A stretch of DNA of 64,000 bases from an uncultured bacterium. GTDB lineage: Bacteria > Verrucomicrobiota > Lentisphaeria > Victivallales > UBA1829. Of the stretch, positions 9,636-18,196 are shown in pieces. Positions within the stretch are counted from its first letter, which is position 1. Each line of letters starts with the position of its first letter. The position numbers and the translations under genes are program-made. The stretch lies in contig URKJ01000003.1 of NCBI GenBank assembly GCA_900548385.1, forward strand, positions 62,001 through 126,000. The letters are read 5' to 3'. The notes beneath the pieces are model-generated. The model was given only the letters and a program-made list of their open reading frames with translations, was not told the origin of the DNA and made no database searches.

Positions 9636-9663
9636 AACATATTCCGGAAAGAGTAAAATGCAA
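9636..9663 (-). promoter_or_regulatory. Sigma70-like promoter of the araC-family gene
   Basis: Reading the minus strand, TTGCAT (9658-9663), a 16-bp spacer and TATGTT (9636-9641) lie about 30 bp upstream of the AraC-family start codon. The boxes were matched by eye. Confidence 0.45.
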
Positions 9664-9722
9664 ACGGATTCCATGACATGACAGGCAAATTCCGCATAAA
9701 AAGATTGCGGGAGGTTCTAAAA

Positions 9723-9776
9723 ATACAAAAAGAGGCTTCTTTTGTATATGTTCAAATACTTTTTATCGTGTATAAT
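9723..9776 (+). promoter_or_regulatory. Dyad operator plus -10 box upstream of the GH-A glycosidase
   Basis: A perfect 8-bp inverted repeat, ATACAAAA (9723-9730) and TTTTGTAT (9740-9747) with a 9-bp centre, lies 23 bp before a consensus TATAAT (9771-9776). No good -35 hexamer is present at 16-18 bp spacing, which fits an activator-dependent promoter. A related dyad occurs at 40443-40459, also beside an AraC-family gene. Confidence 0.55.
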
Positions 9777-9810
9777 ATACATAATACCGGAAAATACAAG
9801 GAGATGAACG

Positions 9811-11709
9811 ATGCTGGAAAACGGAACCATGACGCTCGGCGTCAATTACTGGGCGAGTCACGCCGCAACACAGATGTGGCGCAACTGGCAGCCGGAAGAG
9901 GTGGAACGGGATTTCAAGGTGCTCGCGGAACACGGAATGACTCTGCTGCGCGTATTCCCGACCTGGAATGATTTTCAGCCGATCTATGAGATCCGGAAAG
10001 CAGGCGGGAACGAGACGAGGACGTGTGAAACAAGAATGTTCGAGAGCGAGGAGCATTGTCCCGATACGCCCGCCGGATTCGCCGGAGTGGATGAGACGAT
10101 GATGGAACGGTTCGAAGCGTTCTGCGATCTTGCGGAAAAGTACGGGCTCAAACTGATTCCCTGCATTCTGACCGGACAGATGACCGCGCGTCTGTTCATT
10201 CCGCGTGCACTGGAGATGCTGGATCTCTACACCGATCCCGTCGCCTTGAAATGGGAAGCGCGTTTTGTTGATTATTTTGTGCGGCGGATGAAGCATCATC
10301 CCGCGATCTTTGCGTGGGAATCGGGGAATGAGACGAACTGTCTTGGACATATTAAAAATCCGGAACATGCGGAAGCATGGCTGCGGTATATTCATTCCGT
10401 GTTCCGGCTTGCGGATCCCGACCGTCCGCTGATCGGAATTAACGGGTTGAACATCACCGCGGCCGAGGGGGCGTGGGTCAGCAGCATCAATGCCCGGCTT
10501 TCCGACTTCGTGACCGTTCACCCGTACAATATGTGGAACAAGGCGGGAATCGAGGAGTTCAACGGCATCCGCAATATGTTTTACTGCGCCGCCCAGTGCT
10601 CCGGACTGGAGCAGATCACCGGAACGCCTGCGTTCGTCGAAGAAACCGGACTCTGGCGTCCGATGGCGGTTTCGCTGGAGGGGCTGGCATGTTATCAGCG
10701 CGGACTCCTCTGGAACCTCTGGTCGGCGAACTGCCGCGGTATGCTCTGGTGGTGCGCGTTCGATCAGGAAGCGTTTGATATTGCCCCTTATGACTGGAGC
10801 TGGCCCGGACTTGAGCACGGCGTCTTTTCGTCCGCCCGCGTGCCGCATCCCGGAGCGGGAAAGATCGCCGCGTTCGGTGCATTTGTGAAGAACCTTGAGT
10901 TCCCGGCTCTTCCGAAGGCAAAACCGGACGCTCTGTTTCTTGCGGCGGACCGCGATCTGCTGCACAGTTCCTATATTTTGGCGCGCCAGGCGGGGATCAT
11001 CCCGGAATTCCAGTCTCCGGAGGATGGCTTGCGGGAGGCATCGGTTTATTTCCTGCCGTCCGCCAGATCGCGCGCTCTGCTGACGACCCGCCGCTGGGAA
11101 GCCCTGCTGGAGAAAGTGCGCGGCGGCGCGACCCTGTTCCTCGCATGGGATGATACCTATCTGACCCGTCTGAACGAGGTATGCGGCGTGGAAGTCATTT
11201 CCCGTCGGGAGACGCAGGGGACGATGACCTATGAATTCGACGGATTCAGCCTGACGCTTCCCCGGCTTGTCCGGGTCGTATTCCGCTCCCGCGGCGCCGA
11301 GGTGCTGGCGCATGATGCGGAAGGCAATCCCTGCTTTTTCCGCAACCGGTATGGAAAAGGAACGGTTTATACGCTCGGTTTTCCGCTGGAGCGTCTGCTC
11401 TACAACACCGCCGGGCTTTATGACAGCGATGCATGGAAGATTTATGCGGAAGTCTGTCCGAAAAAACAGCTGGCGGCTTCCGGTTCGCCGTTCGTTACCG
11501 GGTCCGAACATTATTTTGACGACCGTAAAGCGGCGGTTCTGCTTGTCAACAACGGCATGACGCCGTTTGCCGGAACGCCGGAGATCGCTCCGGGCTGGCG
11601 TGTCGTTTCCGCACACACCGACGATCCTGATGCGGCGGCGTTTGAAAACGGGACGCTCTCTCTTGACGGGAATGCGGGAATCCTGCTGATGATGGAACGG
11701 GAGGCATGA
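9811..11709 (+). CDS. Clan GH-A (GH5-like) glycoside hydrolase, intracellular
   Basis: 632 residues with a TIM-barrel glycosidase core (about 5-330) followed by a region (about 365-610) that resembles the beta-galactosidase trimerisation-like and C-terminal beta domains of large GH-A enzymes. Candidate acid/base is E174 in ESGNETN (170-176) and candidate nucleophile is E277 or E278 in FVEETGLW. There is no signal peptide, so it should act on imported oligosaccharides. AAGGAG precedes the ATG at proper spacing. It is followed after 1 bp by a mannose-6-phosphate isomerase gene, which hints at a mannose-containing substrate. The GH family number is uncertain. Confidence 0.75.
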   Translation: MLENGTMTLGVNYWASHAATQMWRNWQPEEVERDFKVLAEHGMTLLRVFPTWNDFQPIYEIRKAGGNETRTCETRMFESEEHCPDTPAGFAGVDETMMERFEAFCDLAEKYGLKLIPCILTGQMTARLFIPRALEMLDLYTDPVALKWEARFVDYFVRRMKHHPAIFAWESGNETNCLGHIKNPEHAEAWLRYIHSVFRLADPDRPLIGINGLNITAAEGAWVSSINARLSDFVTVHPYNMWNKAGIEEFNGIRNMFYCAAQCSGLEQITGTPAFVEETGLWRPMAVSLEGLACYQRGLLWNLWSANCRGMLWWCAFDQEAFDIAPYDWSWPGLEHGVFSSARVPHPGAGKIAAFGAFVKNLEFPALPKAKPDALFLAADRDLLHSSYILARQAGIIPEFQSPEDGLREASVYFLPSARSRALLTTRRWEALLEKVRGGATLFLAWDDTYLTRLNEVCGVEVISRRETQGTMTYEFDGFSLTLPRLVRVVFRSRGAEVLAHDAEGNPCFFRNRYGKGTVYTLGFPLERLLYNTAGLYDSDAWKIYAEVCPKKQLAASGSPFVTGSEHYFDDRKAAVLLVNNGMTPFAGTPEIAPGWRVVSAHTDDPDAAAFENGTLSLDGNAGILLMMEREA

Positions 11710-11710
11710 G

Positions 11711-12772
11711 ATGCTGAAACCGTTCAAATTTCTGCCGAACCGTGTACTCCGGCTGTACCTCGGCGGAAGCGGGATCGACGCCCTTTGCGGCAATCCTTCA
11801 CCGGAAGATTCCCGGTTTCCGGAGAACTGGATCGCTTCCTGCATTGAGGGAAACGGACGCGCATATCATTCCCCCCGCCACGGGATCAGCAAGGTGGAGT
11901 ATGACGGCGCCGTTCACGGCTTTCCGGAGTTTCTGCATGCTCACGCGGAGGAAATTCTGGGCCCGGCGCATTTGGCGAAGTACGGCGAAACGCCCGCCGT
12001 TCTGACCAAGCTGCTTGATTCCGCCGAGCAGCTTCCCATGCAGGTTCATCCGGCACGCGAAGACGCAAAAACGTATTTTAATGCAGACTATGGGAAGACG
12101 GAGGCGTGGCTGGTACTGGCGACACGGGAGATCAACGGAGAAAAACCGTATCTGCTTGTCGGTTTCAACGAAAAACTGGACCGGGAGACGTTTATCCGGG
12201 AATCGCTTGCGGGCCGCTATGAGACCGGGCTCGGTATGCTGAACCGGATTGCGGTCCGTCCGGGCGATGTGATTGTGATCCGCGGCGGACTTCCCCATGC
12301 GATCGGTCCCGGTGTTACGATGGTGGAGGTCATGGAGCCGAGCGATCTGGTGATCGTTCCCGAAATTGACTGCTGCGGCGTCCGGCTGACGGAGAAACAG
12401 CGGTTCGCGGGGATCGCTCCGGAGGACGCAATGAAGCTGTTTGACTTCACGCCGCGTTCCGTGGAGGCGGTCCGTGCGTTCTGCACGCCCGCTGCGACGG
12501 TGCTTGCAGAGCGGGAAAACGGAACGCTGAGATCGCTGATTCCGTATGAAGCGTGCGGTTATTTTGCCGTTCAGGAACTGACGTTCCGGGGTGACTGGGA
12601 ACTTGATCTGAGCGACCGCATGTTCCGGATCGGCGTCGTCTGCGACGGCGGGGCGGAGGTCGGCGGACTTCCTTTGAAACGCGGGGAGAGTTTTCTGATC
12701 CCGTATTCCCTGGACTCCTGTCCGGTCCGGGGCTGCGGCAGGATCATGTTGGTCCTTCCTCCGCGTCCCTGA
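11711..12772 (+). CDS. manA: Mannose-6-phosphate isomerase, class I
   Basis: Interconverts mannose 6-phosphate and fructose 6-phosphate. The 353-residue cupin metalloenzyme shows the expected zinc ligands: Q111 and H113 in QVHPA, E131 in KTEAW, and H196 in GLPHAIG. GGGAGG from the preceding gene's end serves as ribosome-binding site, one base after the glycosidase stop. Placement right behind a glycosidase and under an AraC regulator suggests a dedicated catabolic enzyme; sugar specificity is not proven. Confidence 0.85.
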   Translation: MLKPFKFLPNRVLRLYLGGSGIDALCGNPSPEDSRFPENWIASCIEGNGRAYHSPRHGISKVEYDGAVHGFPEFLHAHAEEILGPAHLAKYGETPAVLTKLLDSAEQLPMQVHPAREDAKTYFNADYGKTEAWLVLATREINGEKPYLLVGFNEKLDRETFIRESLAGRYETGLGMLNRIAVRPGDVIVIRGGLPHAIGPGVTMVEVMEPSDLVIVPEIDCCGVRLTEKQRFAGIAPEDAMKLFDFTPRSVEAVRAFCTPAATVLAERENGTLRSLIPYEACGYFAVQELTFRGDWELDLSDRMFRIGVVCDGGAEVGGLPLKRGESFLIPYSLDSCPVRGCGRIMLVLPPRP

Positions 12773-12807
12773 ACGGAGAAAATATCGGAAAATCGCTCAT
12801 GGCGGTA

Positions 12808-12835
12808 TTGCGAAAATTCCGGAATCTGTTATATT
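12808..12835 (+). promoter_or_regulatory. Putative promoter of the esterase gene
   Basis: TTGCGA (12808-12813), 16-bp spacer, TATATT (12830-12835), followed by AGGAGG at 12853-12858 and the ATG at 12868. The -35 box is imperfect. Confidence 0.4.
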
Positions 12836-12867
12836 GTCATAAAACAGAAAACAGGAGGAGTTCTGCC

Positions 12868-13644
12868 ATGAAGGTGATTGATCATATTTCTTACCGGAAA
12901 GAAAATGGATTCCGGGGACTGGGGGATCTTTATCTGCCGGATATCGTCACGCCGGAGACCGGAGCCGCGCTGTTGATTCACGGCGGCGGATGGAGCGCAT
13001 TGGATAAAAGCAGTTTTGCCGGAGTCGCTCTCTGGCTCTGTCAGGAGCTCGGCATGGCGGCATACAATATCAACTACCGGCTTTGCGGGCAGACTCCGTG
13101 GCCTGTCTGCGGCGATGACTGTCTGGAAGCGGGAGACTTTTTTCTGAATTCCGCCATTCCGGAATTTCAGGGATTCGACCGGAGTCGCATTGTGGTGATC
13201 GGTGCTTCCGCGGGCGGGCATCTCGCACTGATGACGGGGCTCCGGCTTCCGCCGGAACGGGTTGCGGGAATCGTTTCGATTTCCGGCATTGCGGACATGG
13301 GGGTGGATTTCCGGGAGAATCCTGGCCGCTATGAATGCCTGTTCGGTCACATGCCGTTGCGGGAAGAGCTGAGACATGCCGAGCCGGTTTCTTATGTGAG
13401 GAAATCATCGCCGCCGGTTCTCTGCACGCATGAGCATCATGACAACGTGGTTTCGATCGAATCGGCGAACCGTTTTCTGAACAATCTTCATGCCCGTGGA
13501 AATTCTGCCGAAGCGTATTTTTACGACAAGGATGAAACCGGCTATTCGCACCGGATCTGGATTCCGGACAGCACTCCGCATAAACTTTATCCCGATATTG
13601 AGGAACGGATCGCGGACTTTATCCGGCGTGTCATGAAAAAATGA
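12868..13644 (+). CDS. Alpha/beta-hydrolase (esterase/lipase, BD-FAE/HSL-like)
   Basis: 258 residues from the ATG at 12868, chosen because AGGAGG lies just upstream; an in-frame ATG at 12799 has no ribosome-binding site and precedes the promoter. The oxyanion motif HGGG is at 38-41 and the nucleophile elbow GASAGG at 112-117 (S114). A C-terminal His in GYSHRIW (near 228) is the likely catalytic His. There is no signal peptide. Proteins of this type are often carbohydrate esterases, and the neighbouring glycosidase and GH105 genes make deacetylation of imported oligosaccharides plausible. Confidence 0.8.
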   Translation: MKVIDHISYRKENGFRGLGDLYLPDIVTPETGAALLIHGGGWSALDKSSFAGVALWLCQELGMAAYNINYRLCGQTPWPVCGDDCLEAGDFFLNSAIPEFQGFDRSRIVVIGASAGGHLALMTGLRLPPERVAGIVSISGIADMGVDFRENPGRYECLFGHMPLREELRHAEPVSYVRKSSPPVLCTHEHHDNVVSIESANRFLNNLHARGNSAEAYFYDKDETGYSHRIWIPDSTPHKLYPDIEERIADFIRRVMKK

Positions 13645-13654
13645 TCTGTTTTTC

Positions 13655-13683
13655 TTGAAATTTATGAATAGATGACGTATATT
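13655..13683 (+). promoter_or_regulatory. Promoter of the iclR-family gene
   Basis: TTGAAA (13655-13660), 17-bp spacer, TATATT (13678-13683), then GAGGAG and the ATG at 13713. Confidence 0.5.
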
Positions 13684-13712
13684 TCCTATCATGGATGAAT
13701 AGAGGAGACGAT

Positions 13713-14468
13713 ATGGCGAACAGCGATCCGGTGGGATCCCTGATGCGGGGAATTGACATTCTGAAACTGATCGGCGATGCGGAGAACGGATTGAAGATCT
13801 GTGAGATCGCTGTTGCCCTGAATCTGAAACAGCCGACCTGCTACAATCTGGTTCGCACGCTTGTGATGTGCGGTTTCGTGGAAAAACGGAACAACCGTCT
13901 GTACCTTGGGCAGGATCTGATCCAACTTACGAAAAAGCATTCCAACAGTGCATTTTTTGCCGGAGTGGAAACGGAACTGCTCGCGTTGTATCAGCGGCTT
14001 CCCCGCTGTACGGTGGTGTTTGCCGTGCCGGGTCCGCAGGGAATGCTGCAGACGCACCGGATCACCTTTGAGCGTCCGGGCGTGATCCAGCATCTGGATT
14101 CCGAACCGATGCATATTTACGCCAGTGCCGCCGGGTTGGTATTCCTTGCGTTTCTTTCCGGAGAGACGGCGCAGATCCGGATCAACGAGCGTTGGCCGTT
14201 CGCTGAATTCGGGGCGTATCTCTGGAAGAGCCGTGCGGAACTCAATGCGTATCTGGACAAGGTCCGGAGGACCAAGATCGCAGTTTCCCCGTTCGATCAG
14301 GATGTTTCGGTCCGCGTTTCCGCGGCGGTCCTTGACCGTGGCGGACGGTTGGTTGCCGCGGTCGGCGCCAGTGTGCCGGTCCAGCAGATGCGCAATACCG
14401 ATCTCCGTACCATTCAGAAAGAAGTGCTTCTCTCCGCATTGCGGATTTCCTCCATTGCCGGCGGCTGA
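13713..14468 (+). CDS. IclR-family transcriptional regulator
   Basis: 251 residues from the ATG at 13713 (GAGGAG eight bases upstream; an earlier in-frame ATG at 13695 lacks one). An N-terminal winged helix-turn-helix lies near 25-65 (KICEIAVALNLKQPTCYNL), followed by a GAF-like effector domain (about 80-245) with the VRVSAAVLDRGGRLVAAVG segment common to IclR proteins. It lies directly upstream, same strand, of the GH105/KduD operon. Family members such as KdgR respond to uronate breakdown products, so a similar role is likely but inferred. Confidence 0.9.
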   Translation: MANSDPVGSLMRGIDILKLIGDAENGLKICEIAVALNLKQPTCYNLVRTLVMCGFVEKRNNRLYLGQDLIQLTKKHSNSAFFAGVETELLALYQRLPRCTVVFAVPGPQGMLQTHRITFERPGVIQHLDSEPMHIYASAAGLVFLAFLSGETAQIRINERWPFAEFGAYLWKSRAELNAYLDKVRRTKIAVSPFDQDVSVRVSAAVLDRGGRLVAAVGASVPVQQMRNTDLRTIQKEVLLSALRISSIAGG

Positions 14469-14511
14469 TCCCGGCATCCGCTCCAAACAGTTGTAGCCGC
14501 ATTTTCCCGCC

Positions 14512-14541
14512 TCCGGATTTTTTTCCGGATTTTTTCTTTTT
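14512..14541 (+). terminator. Short hairpin with T-tract after the iclR-family gene
   Basis: TCCGGA (14512-14517) pairs with TCCGGA (14524-14529) across a T-rich loop and is followed by TTTTTT-C-TTTTT. The stem is only 6 bp, so termination may be partial. Confidence 0.5.
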
Positions 14542-14547
14542 CAGGGG

Positions 14548-14576
14548 TTGACTTTTTTGCTGTCTTATTGTATAAT
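14548..14576 (+). promoter_or_regulatory. Consensus promoter of the uronate/pectin operon
   Basis: TTGACT (14548-14553), 17-bp spacer, TATAAT (14571-14576). The spacer end and downstream bases are nearly the same as in the promoter at 48155-48183. A small dyad, ATCAT (14596-14600) and ATGAT (14606-14610), lies between the expected start of transcription and the ribosome-binding site and could be an operator. Confidence 0.75.
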
Positions 14577-14625
14577 TAAAATATAGATAAAATAAATCAT
14601 CATCAATGATATAAAGGAGATGAAA

Positions 14626-15726
14626 ATGAGTTCGGAAACAAGTTACAAAGATGTTGCGGTGTCGGTCTGGAAACGGTACAGAAGTCATTCGCCGTTCCGG
14701 TCGTACTGCACGGTTCTGGCGATGAACGGGATGGCCCGGCTTTCCAAGATCGTGGGTGACGCGGAGATGCGTGCGGAGATCGCGGAATGCCTTCAGCCGT
14801 TTCTGAAAGGCGAAGTGCCGGATGTAATCGGCGCGTATGGGAAAAGGGTGTACCGGTTCGGCGGCAATGCGGCGGCATTCATGCTGGTTCGCGGATATAT
14901 GCCGGAAGCGCGGGATGTGATGATCCATTCGGCGGAACTGCTTTGCCGGGAACAGCCGCGCGATGAGGAAGGGCTGTTTGAAATGCCTGTCAACCCGAAC
15001 AGAAACTGGCACGCCTTTATCTGGATTGATACCGTGTTCGGCGTTTGTCCGTTTCTGCTGTGGACCGGGCTTGCAGCGGGACGGCAGGATTTTATCGAAG
15101 AGAGTGTAAAACAGATGCTCGGACACCACCGCCGTTTGTTCGATCCCTCCTGTAAACTTTACCGGCAGGCGTTCAATGCCAAAGGAGACCGCAAGCTGAC
15201 GCCCGCCCACTGGAGCCGGGGCGTCGGCTGGGGCGTTCTCGCTCTTGCGGAACTGCTCTACGATCTGCCGAAGGATCACAGGGATTATGCGGAACTGCTG
15301 AACGCGTACCGCGATGTCATGGAAGGATGTTTCGCGGCGCAGGATGCGGACGGACTCTGGCATCAGGCGATGGAGGATCACGGTTCCTATGTGGAGACTT
15401 CCGGTTCCGCTCTGATCCTCTACGCCATCGGGCGCGGACTCAAAAACGGGTCGATCGCGGCGGAGGATCATGACCGTTTTCTTGCCGCGTATGTGAAAGG
15501 GTTGCGCGCGATGTTCCGGTATATTGCATACGACGGTTCCGTATTCAATACCTGCATCGGCTGTCTGGCTCCGGGAGCGGCTGGAACCGTGGCGGAATAT
15601 GCGGCGCACCCATGGGAACTCAATGACGAACACGCCGCCGGACCGCAGATCATGATGCTCTCGCAGGCGGAGACTCTGGTCCGCCGGAATGATATTCCCT
15701 CGCTTGAACAACTCCTGAAAGGCTGA
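14626..15726 (+). CDS. GH105/GH88-type unsaturated uronyl hydrolase
   Basis: 366 residues; the ATG at 14626 is preferred over the one at 14620 because AAGGAG sits six bases before it. The (alpha/alpha)6-barrel family signature WSRGVGWG is present near residue 195, and the NWHAFIWIDTVFG segment near 128-140 carries the likely catalytic Asp. Such enzymes remove the unsaturated uronic acid left at the end of oligosaccharides by polysaccharide lyases. No signal peptide, so cytoplasmic. It is first in an operon with a KduD-like dehydrogenase, which fits 4-deoxy-5-ketouronate metabolism. Confidence 0.85.
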   Translation: MSSETSYKDVAVSVWKRYRSHSPFRSYCTVLAMNGMARLSKIVGDAEMRAEIAECLQPFLKGEVPDVIGAYGKRVYRFGGNAAAFMLVRGYMPEARDVMIHSAELLCREQPRDEEGLFEMPVNPNRNWHAFIWIDTVFGVCPFLLWTGLAAGRQDFIEESVKQMLGHHRRLFDPSCKLYRQAFNAKGDRKLTPAHWSRGVGWGVLALAELLYDLPKDHRDYAELLNAYRDVMEGCFAAQDADGLWHQAMEDHGSYVETSGSALILYAIGRGLKNGSIAAEDHDRFLAAYVKGLRAMFRYIAYDGSVFNTCIGCLAPGAAGTVAEYAAHPWELNDEHAAGPQIMMLSQAETLVRRNDIPSLEQLLKG

Positions 15727-15729
15727 ACG

Positions 15730-16404
15730 ATGACAACTGCAGAAAATCCGTATCCGGTTCCCGTTTCCGAAATGCGGGAACGCTATCTGAAACTCTATTC
15801 CGGAGCCGTCAACGATGTGATGCGGTTCGACTATAAAGTCAACGCCGCGCTGCCTGCCTCCTATGCGCCTTTGCGGGAGAACATGAAACTCTGCGGACAG
15901 GCGTTCACTGTCAAAGGTGCGCCCGACATCACCTCCGACGGCGAATTTGAAATGCGGGCGCAGATGCTCGAAGCGCTTCCCGCGGACAGCATTGTGATGT
16001 TCGACTGTACCGGCGACACCGTTACCGCGCAGTGGGGCGAAGTCATGACCATGGCGGCGATGCGCGCCGGATGCCGCGGGGCGTTTATCAACGGGATCCG
16101 CGATACCGAAGCGATTCTGGAACTCGGTTTCCCGGTGTTCCATCAGTACCGCACCAATGTGGGAATGCTCGGACGTTTCCGCATGTTCCATTATCAGAAA
16201 CCGATCCGTATCGGCGAGGTCGTCATCAATCCCGGCGACTGGATTTTCGGCGATATCGACGGCGTGATCCGGATTCCCGCCGCGGACGCCTATACCGTTC
16301 TGCTGCGTGCGGAAGGCATTTTGAAAAAAGAAGTCGGGATTCGCGACATGGTGAATTCCGGCATGAAACCGACTAAAGTCGTGGAACAGGGAGGATATTT
16401 CTGA
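15730..16404 (+). CDS. RraA / HMG-aldolase family protein
   Basis: 224 residues of the RraA-like fold. The motif GAFINGIRDTEAI holds R124 and D125, the substrate- and metal-binding pair of 4-hydroxy-4-methyl-2-oxoglutarate aldolases. Some homologues act as oxaloacetate decarboxylases or aldolases; others regulate RNase E. In this sugar-acid operon an aldolase/decarboxylase role on a keto acid seems more likely. It starts 3 bp after GH105, and its TGA shares one base with the next ATG. Confidence 0.82.
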   Translation: MTTAENPYPVPVSEMRERYLKLYSGAVNDVMRFDYKVNAALPASYAPLRENMKLCGQAFTVKGAPDITSDGEFEMRAQMLEALPADSIVMFDCTGDTVTAQWGEVMTMAAMRAGCRGAFINGIRDTEAILELGFPVFHQYRTNVGMLGRFRMFHYQKPIRIGEVVINPGDWIFGDIDGVIRIPAADAYTVLLRAEGILKKEVGIRDMVNSGMKPTKVVEQGGYF

Positions 16405-17432
16405 TGAAAGCAGCGGAATATGTGAAAGCGGGCGAAATCGCGTTCCGGGAGATCGCAACGCCCCCGCTTGGAAGGGACGAGGTGCGCATCCGGGTCGCTT
16501 ACTGCGGAATCTGCGGGACTGATCTTCATATTTTCAAAGGTCACATGGATTCCCGCGTGAAAGCGCCGCAGGCGGTCGGACACGAGATCAGCGGTGTTGT
16601 GGAGGCGGTCGGAGCGGATGTTTCCGGTTTCACTCCCGGGGAAAAAGTTACGGTTCGCCCGCTTGACAACTGCGGGGAATGCAACACCTGCAAAGCCGGA
16701 TTTACGCACATTTGCGAGAAGCTCCGTTTTCTCGGCATCGAGACTGCGGGCGGCTTTGCGGAGTTCTGGACCGTTCCGGCGCGTCTGGTACACCGTCTGC
16801 CCGCCGCGATGCCGTTGAAACTGGCGGCTTTGGTGGAACCGCTTGCGGTGGCATGTCATGATGTCCGCCGTTCGGAGTTGAAACGGGGTGATCGCGTTGT
16901 GGTCAACGGGGGCGGTCCGATCGGGATGCTGATCGCGCTGGTTGCCCGCCACGCCGGAGCCGAAGTCACGATTTCCGAGATCAACGAATCGCGGTTGAAG
17001 CTGGCGCGGGAGCTCGGTTTTGAGGCGGTCGATCCGCGGACGGACGATCTTGTCGCAAAAATCCGTTCGGAAACGGGCGGAAGCGGAGCGGACGTGGTGT
17101 TTGAGGTTTCCGGTTCCGGAAGCGGAGCCCGTGTGATTACCGAACTGGCGCGTCCGCGCGGAACGATTGTCGTGGTGGCAATTTATGCACAGCCGGTTCC
17201 GGTCGATCTTCACAAATTCTTCTGGAAGGAGCTGAGAATGGTCGGTGCGCGGGTCTATGAAGCCGCCGATTACGAACAGGCGATCGGGCTTGCCGCCGGC
17301 GGGGAACTGGCTCTGGAGCCGCTGATCAGCCGCGTATTTCCGTTGGAAAAACTGCAAACGGCGTTCGACTATCTGACCCGGACGCCCGATGCGATGAAAG
17401 TTCTGATTCAATGTAATGAGGTGAACGAATGA
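16404..17432 (+). CDS. Zinc-dependent medium-chain alcohol/polyol dehydrogenase
   Basis: 342 residues of the MDR superfamily, close to threonine/sorbitol/galactitol-type dehydrogenases. Catalytic zinc ligands are C37 (GICGTD) and the GHE pair near 59-60; the structural zinc site is C-x2-C-x2-C-x7-C (DNCGECNTCKAGFTHIC, about 89-105). The Rossmann motif is GGGPIGM near 171-177. It overlaps the next gene by four bases (ATGA). Probably oxidises a sugar alcohol or acid intermediate of the same pathway; substrate not determined. Confidence 0.87.
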   Translation: MKAAEYVKAGEIAFREIATPPLGRDEVRIRVAYCGICGTDLHIFKGHMDSRVKAPQAVGHEISGVVEAVGADVSGFTPGEKVTVRPLDNCGECNTCKAGFTHICEKLRFLGIETAGGFAEFWTVPARLVHRLPAAMPLKLAALVEPLAVACHDVRRSELKRGDRVVVNGGGPIGMLIALVARHAGAEVTISEINESRLKLARELGFEAVDPRTDDLVAKIRSETGGSGADVVFEVSGSGSGARVITELARPRGTIVVVAIYAQPVPVDLHKFFWKELRMVGARVYEAADYEQAIGLAAGGELALEPLISRVFPLEKLQTAFDYLTRTPDAMKVLIQCNEVNE

Positions 17433-18193
17433 TTCTGGATCAATTCAAACTGGATGGGAAACTTGCAATCGTGACGGGATGCCGTCGCGGGATCGGCAAG
17501 GGGATTGCGCTGGGACTCGCCGAAGCGGGTGCCGACATCATCGGAGTAAGCGCGTCGCTGGAGGAAAACAGCGATGTCGAACGCAAAGTGCGGGCTCTCG
17601 GAAGGAAGTTTTACCGGTATGTCTGTGATTTTTCCGACCGCAAGGCGCTGTATGCTTTTATTGCGCGGGTCCGGGAGGAACATCCGCGGGTCGACATCCT
17701 GTTCAACAACGCCGGAAACATCCTCCGCAAACCGGCGGCTGAGCATCCGGACGGGTACTGGGACAAGATCATCGAAACGAATCTTTCCGCACAGTTCATC
17801 CTCGCCCGCGAATTCGGGCGCGATATGGTGGAGCGCCGTTCCGGCAAGATTGTTTTCACCTGTTCCCTGCTGACGTTTCAGGGCGGGATCAACGTTCCCG
17901 GCTATGCGGCAAGCAAGGCGGGAGTCGGCGAGCTTGTGATGGCGCTGTCCAACGAATGGGCGAAGTACGGCGTGAACGTCAACGGCATTGCTCCGGGCTA
18001 TATCGCGACCGACAACACGCAGGCTCTGCGTGACGATCCCGACCGCAGCAAAGCCATTCTGGACCGTATCCCCGCCGGACGCTGGGGAACTCCGGAGGAC
18101 TTTCAGGGTGTCGCCGTGTTTCTTGCATCGGAGGCAAGCAGCTATGTGAACGGCGCGATCTATCTGGTCGACGGCGGATGGATGGGGAGGTGA
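17429..18193 (+). CDS. kduD: KduD-like short-chain dehydrogenase
   Basis: 254 residues of the classical SDR fold. Cofactor motif TGCRRGIGKG is at about 16-25, NNAG near 95-98, and the catalytic set is S146, Y159 and K163 (YAASK). The C-terminal third (INVPGYAASK, APGYIATDNTQ, ILDRIPAGRWG, VDGGW) matches 2-dehydro-3-deoxy-D-gluconate 5-dehydrogenase very closely. KduD reduces 3-deoxy-D-glycero-2,5-hexodiulosonate to KDG. The presence of GH105 in the same operon supports this. Related gluconate 5-dehydrogenases remain an alternative. Confidence 0.82.
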   Translation: MILDQFKLDGKLAIVTGCRRGIGKGIALGLAEAGADIIGVSASLEENSDVERKVRALGRKFYRYVCDFSDRKALYAFIARVREEHPRVDILFNNAGNILRKPAAEHPDGYWDKIIETNLSAQFILAREFGRDMVERRSGKIVFTCSLLTFQGGINVPGYAASKAGVGELVMALSNEWAKYGVNVNGIAPGYIATDNTQALRDDPDRSKAILDRIPAGRWGTPEDFQGVAVFLASEASSYVNGAIYLVDGGWMGR

Positions 18194-18196
18194 CGC

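Noticed and set aside
9763..11844. A 693-codon minus-strand frame opposite the GH5-like gene
   Set aside because: Same reason: no ribosome-binding site, no recognisable domain, and it crosses the promoter of the real gene.
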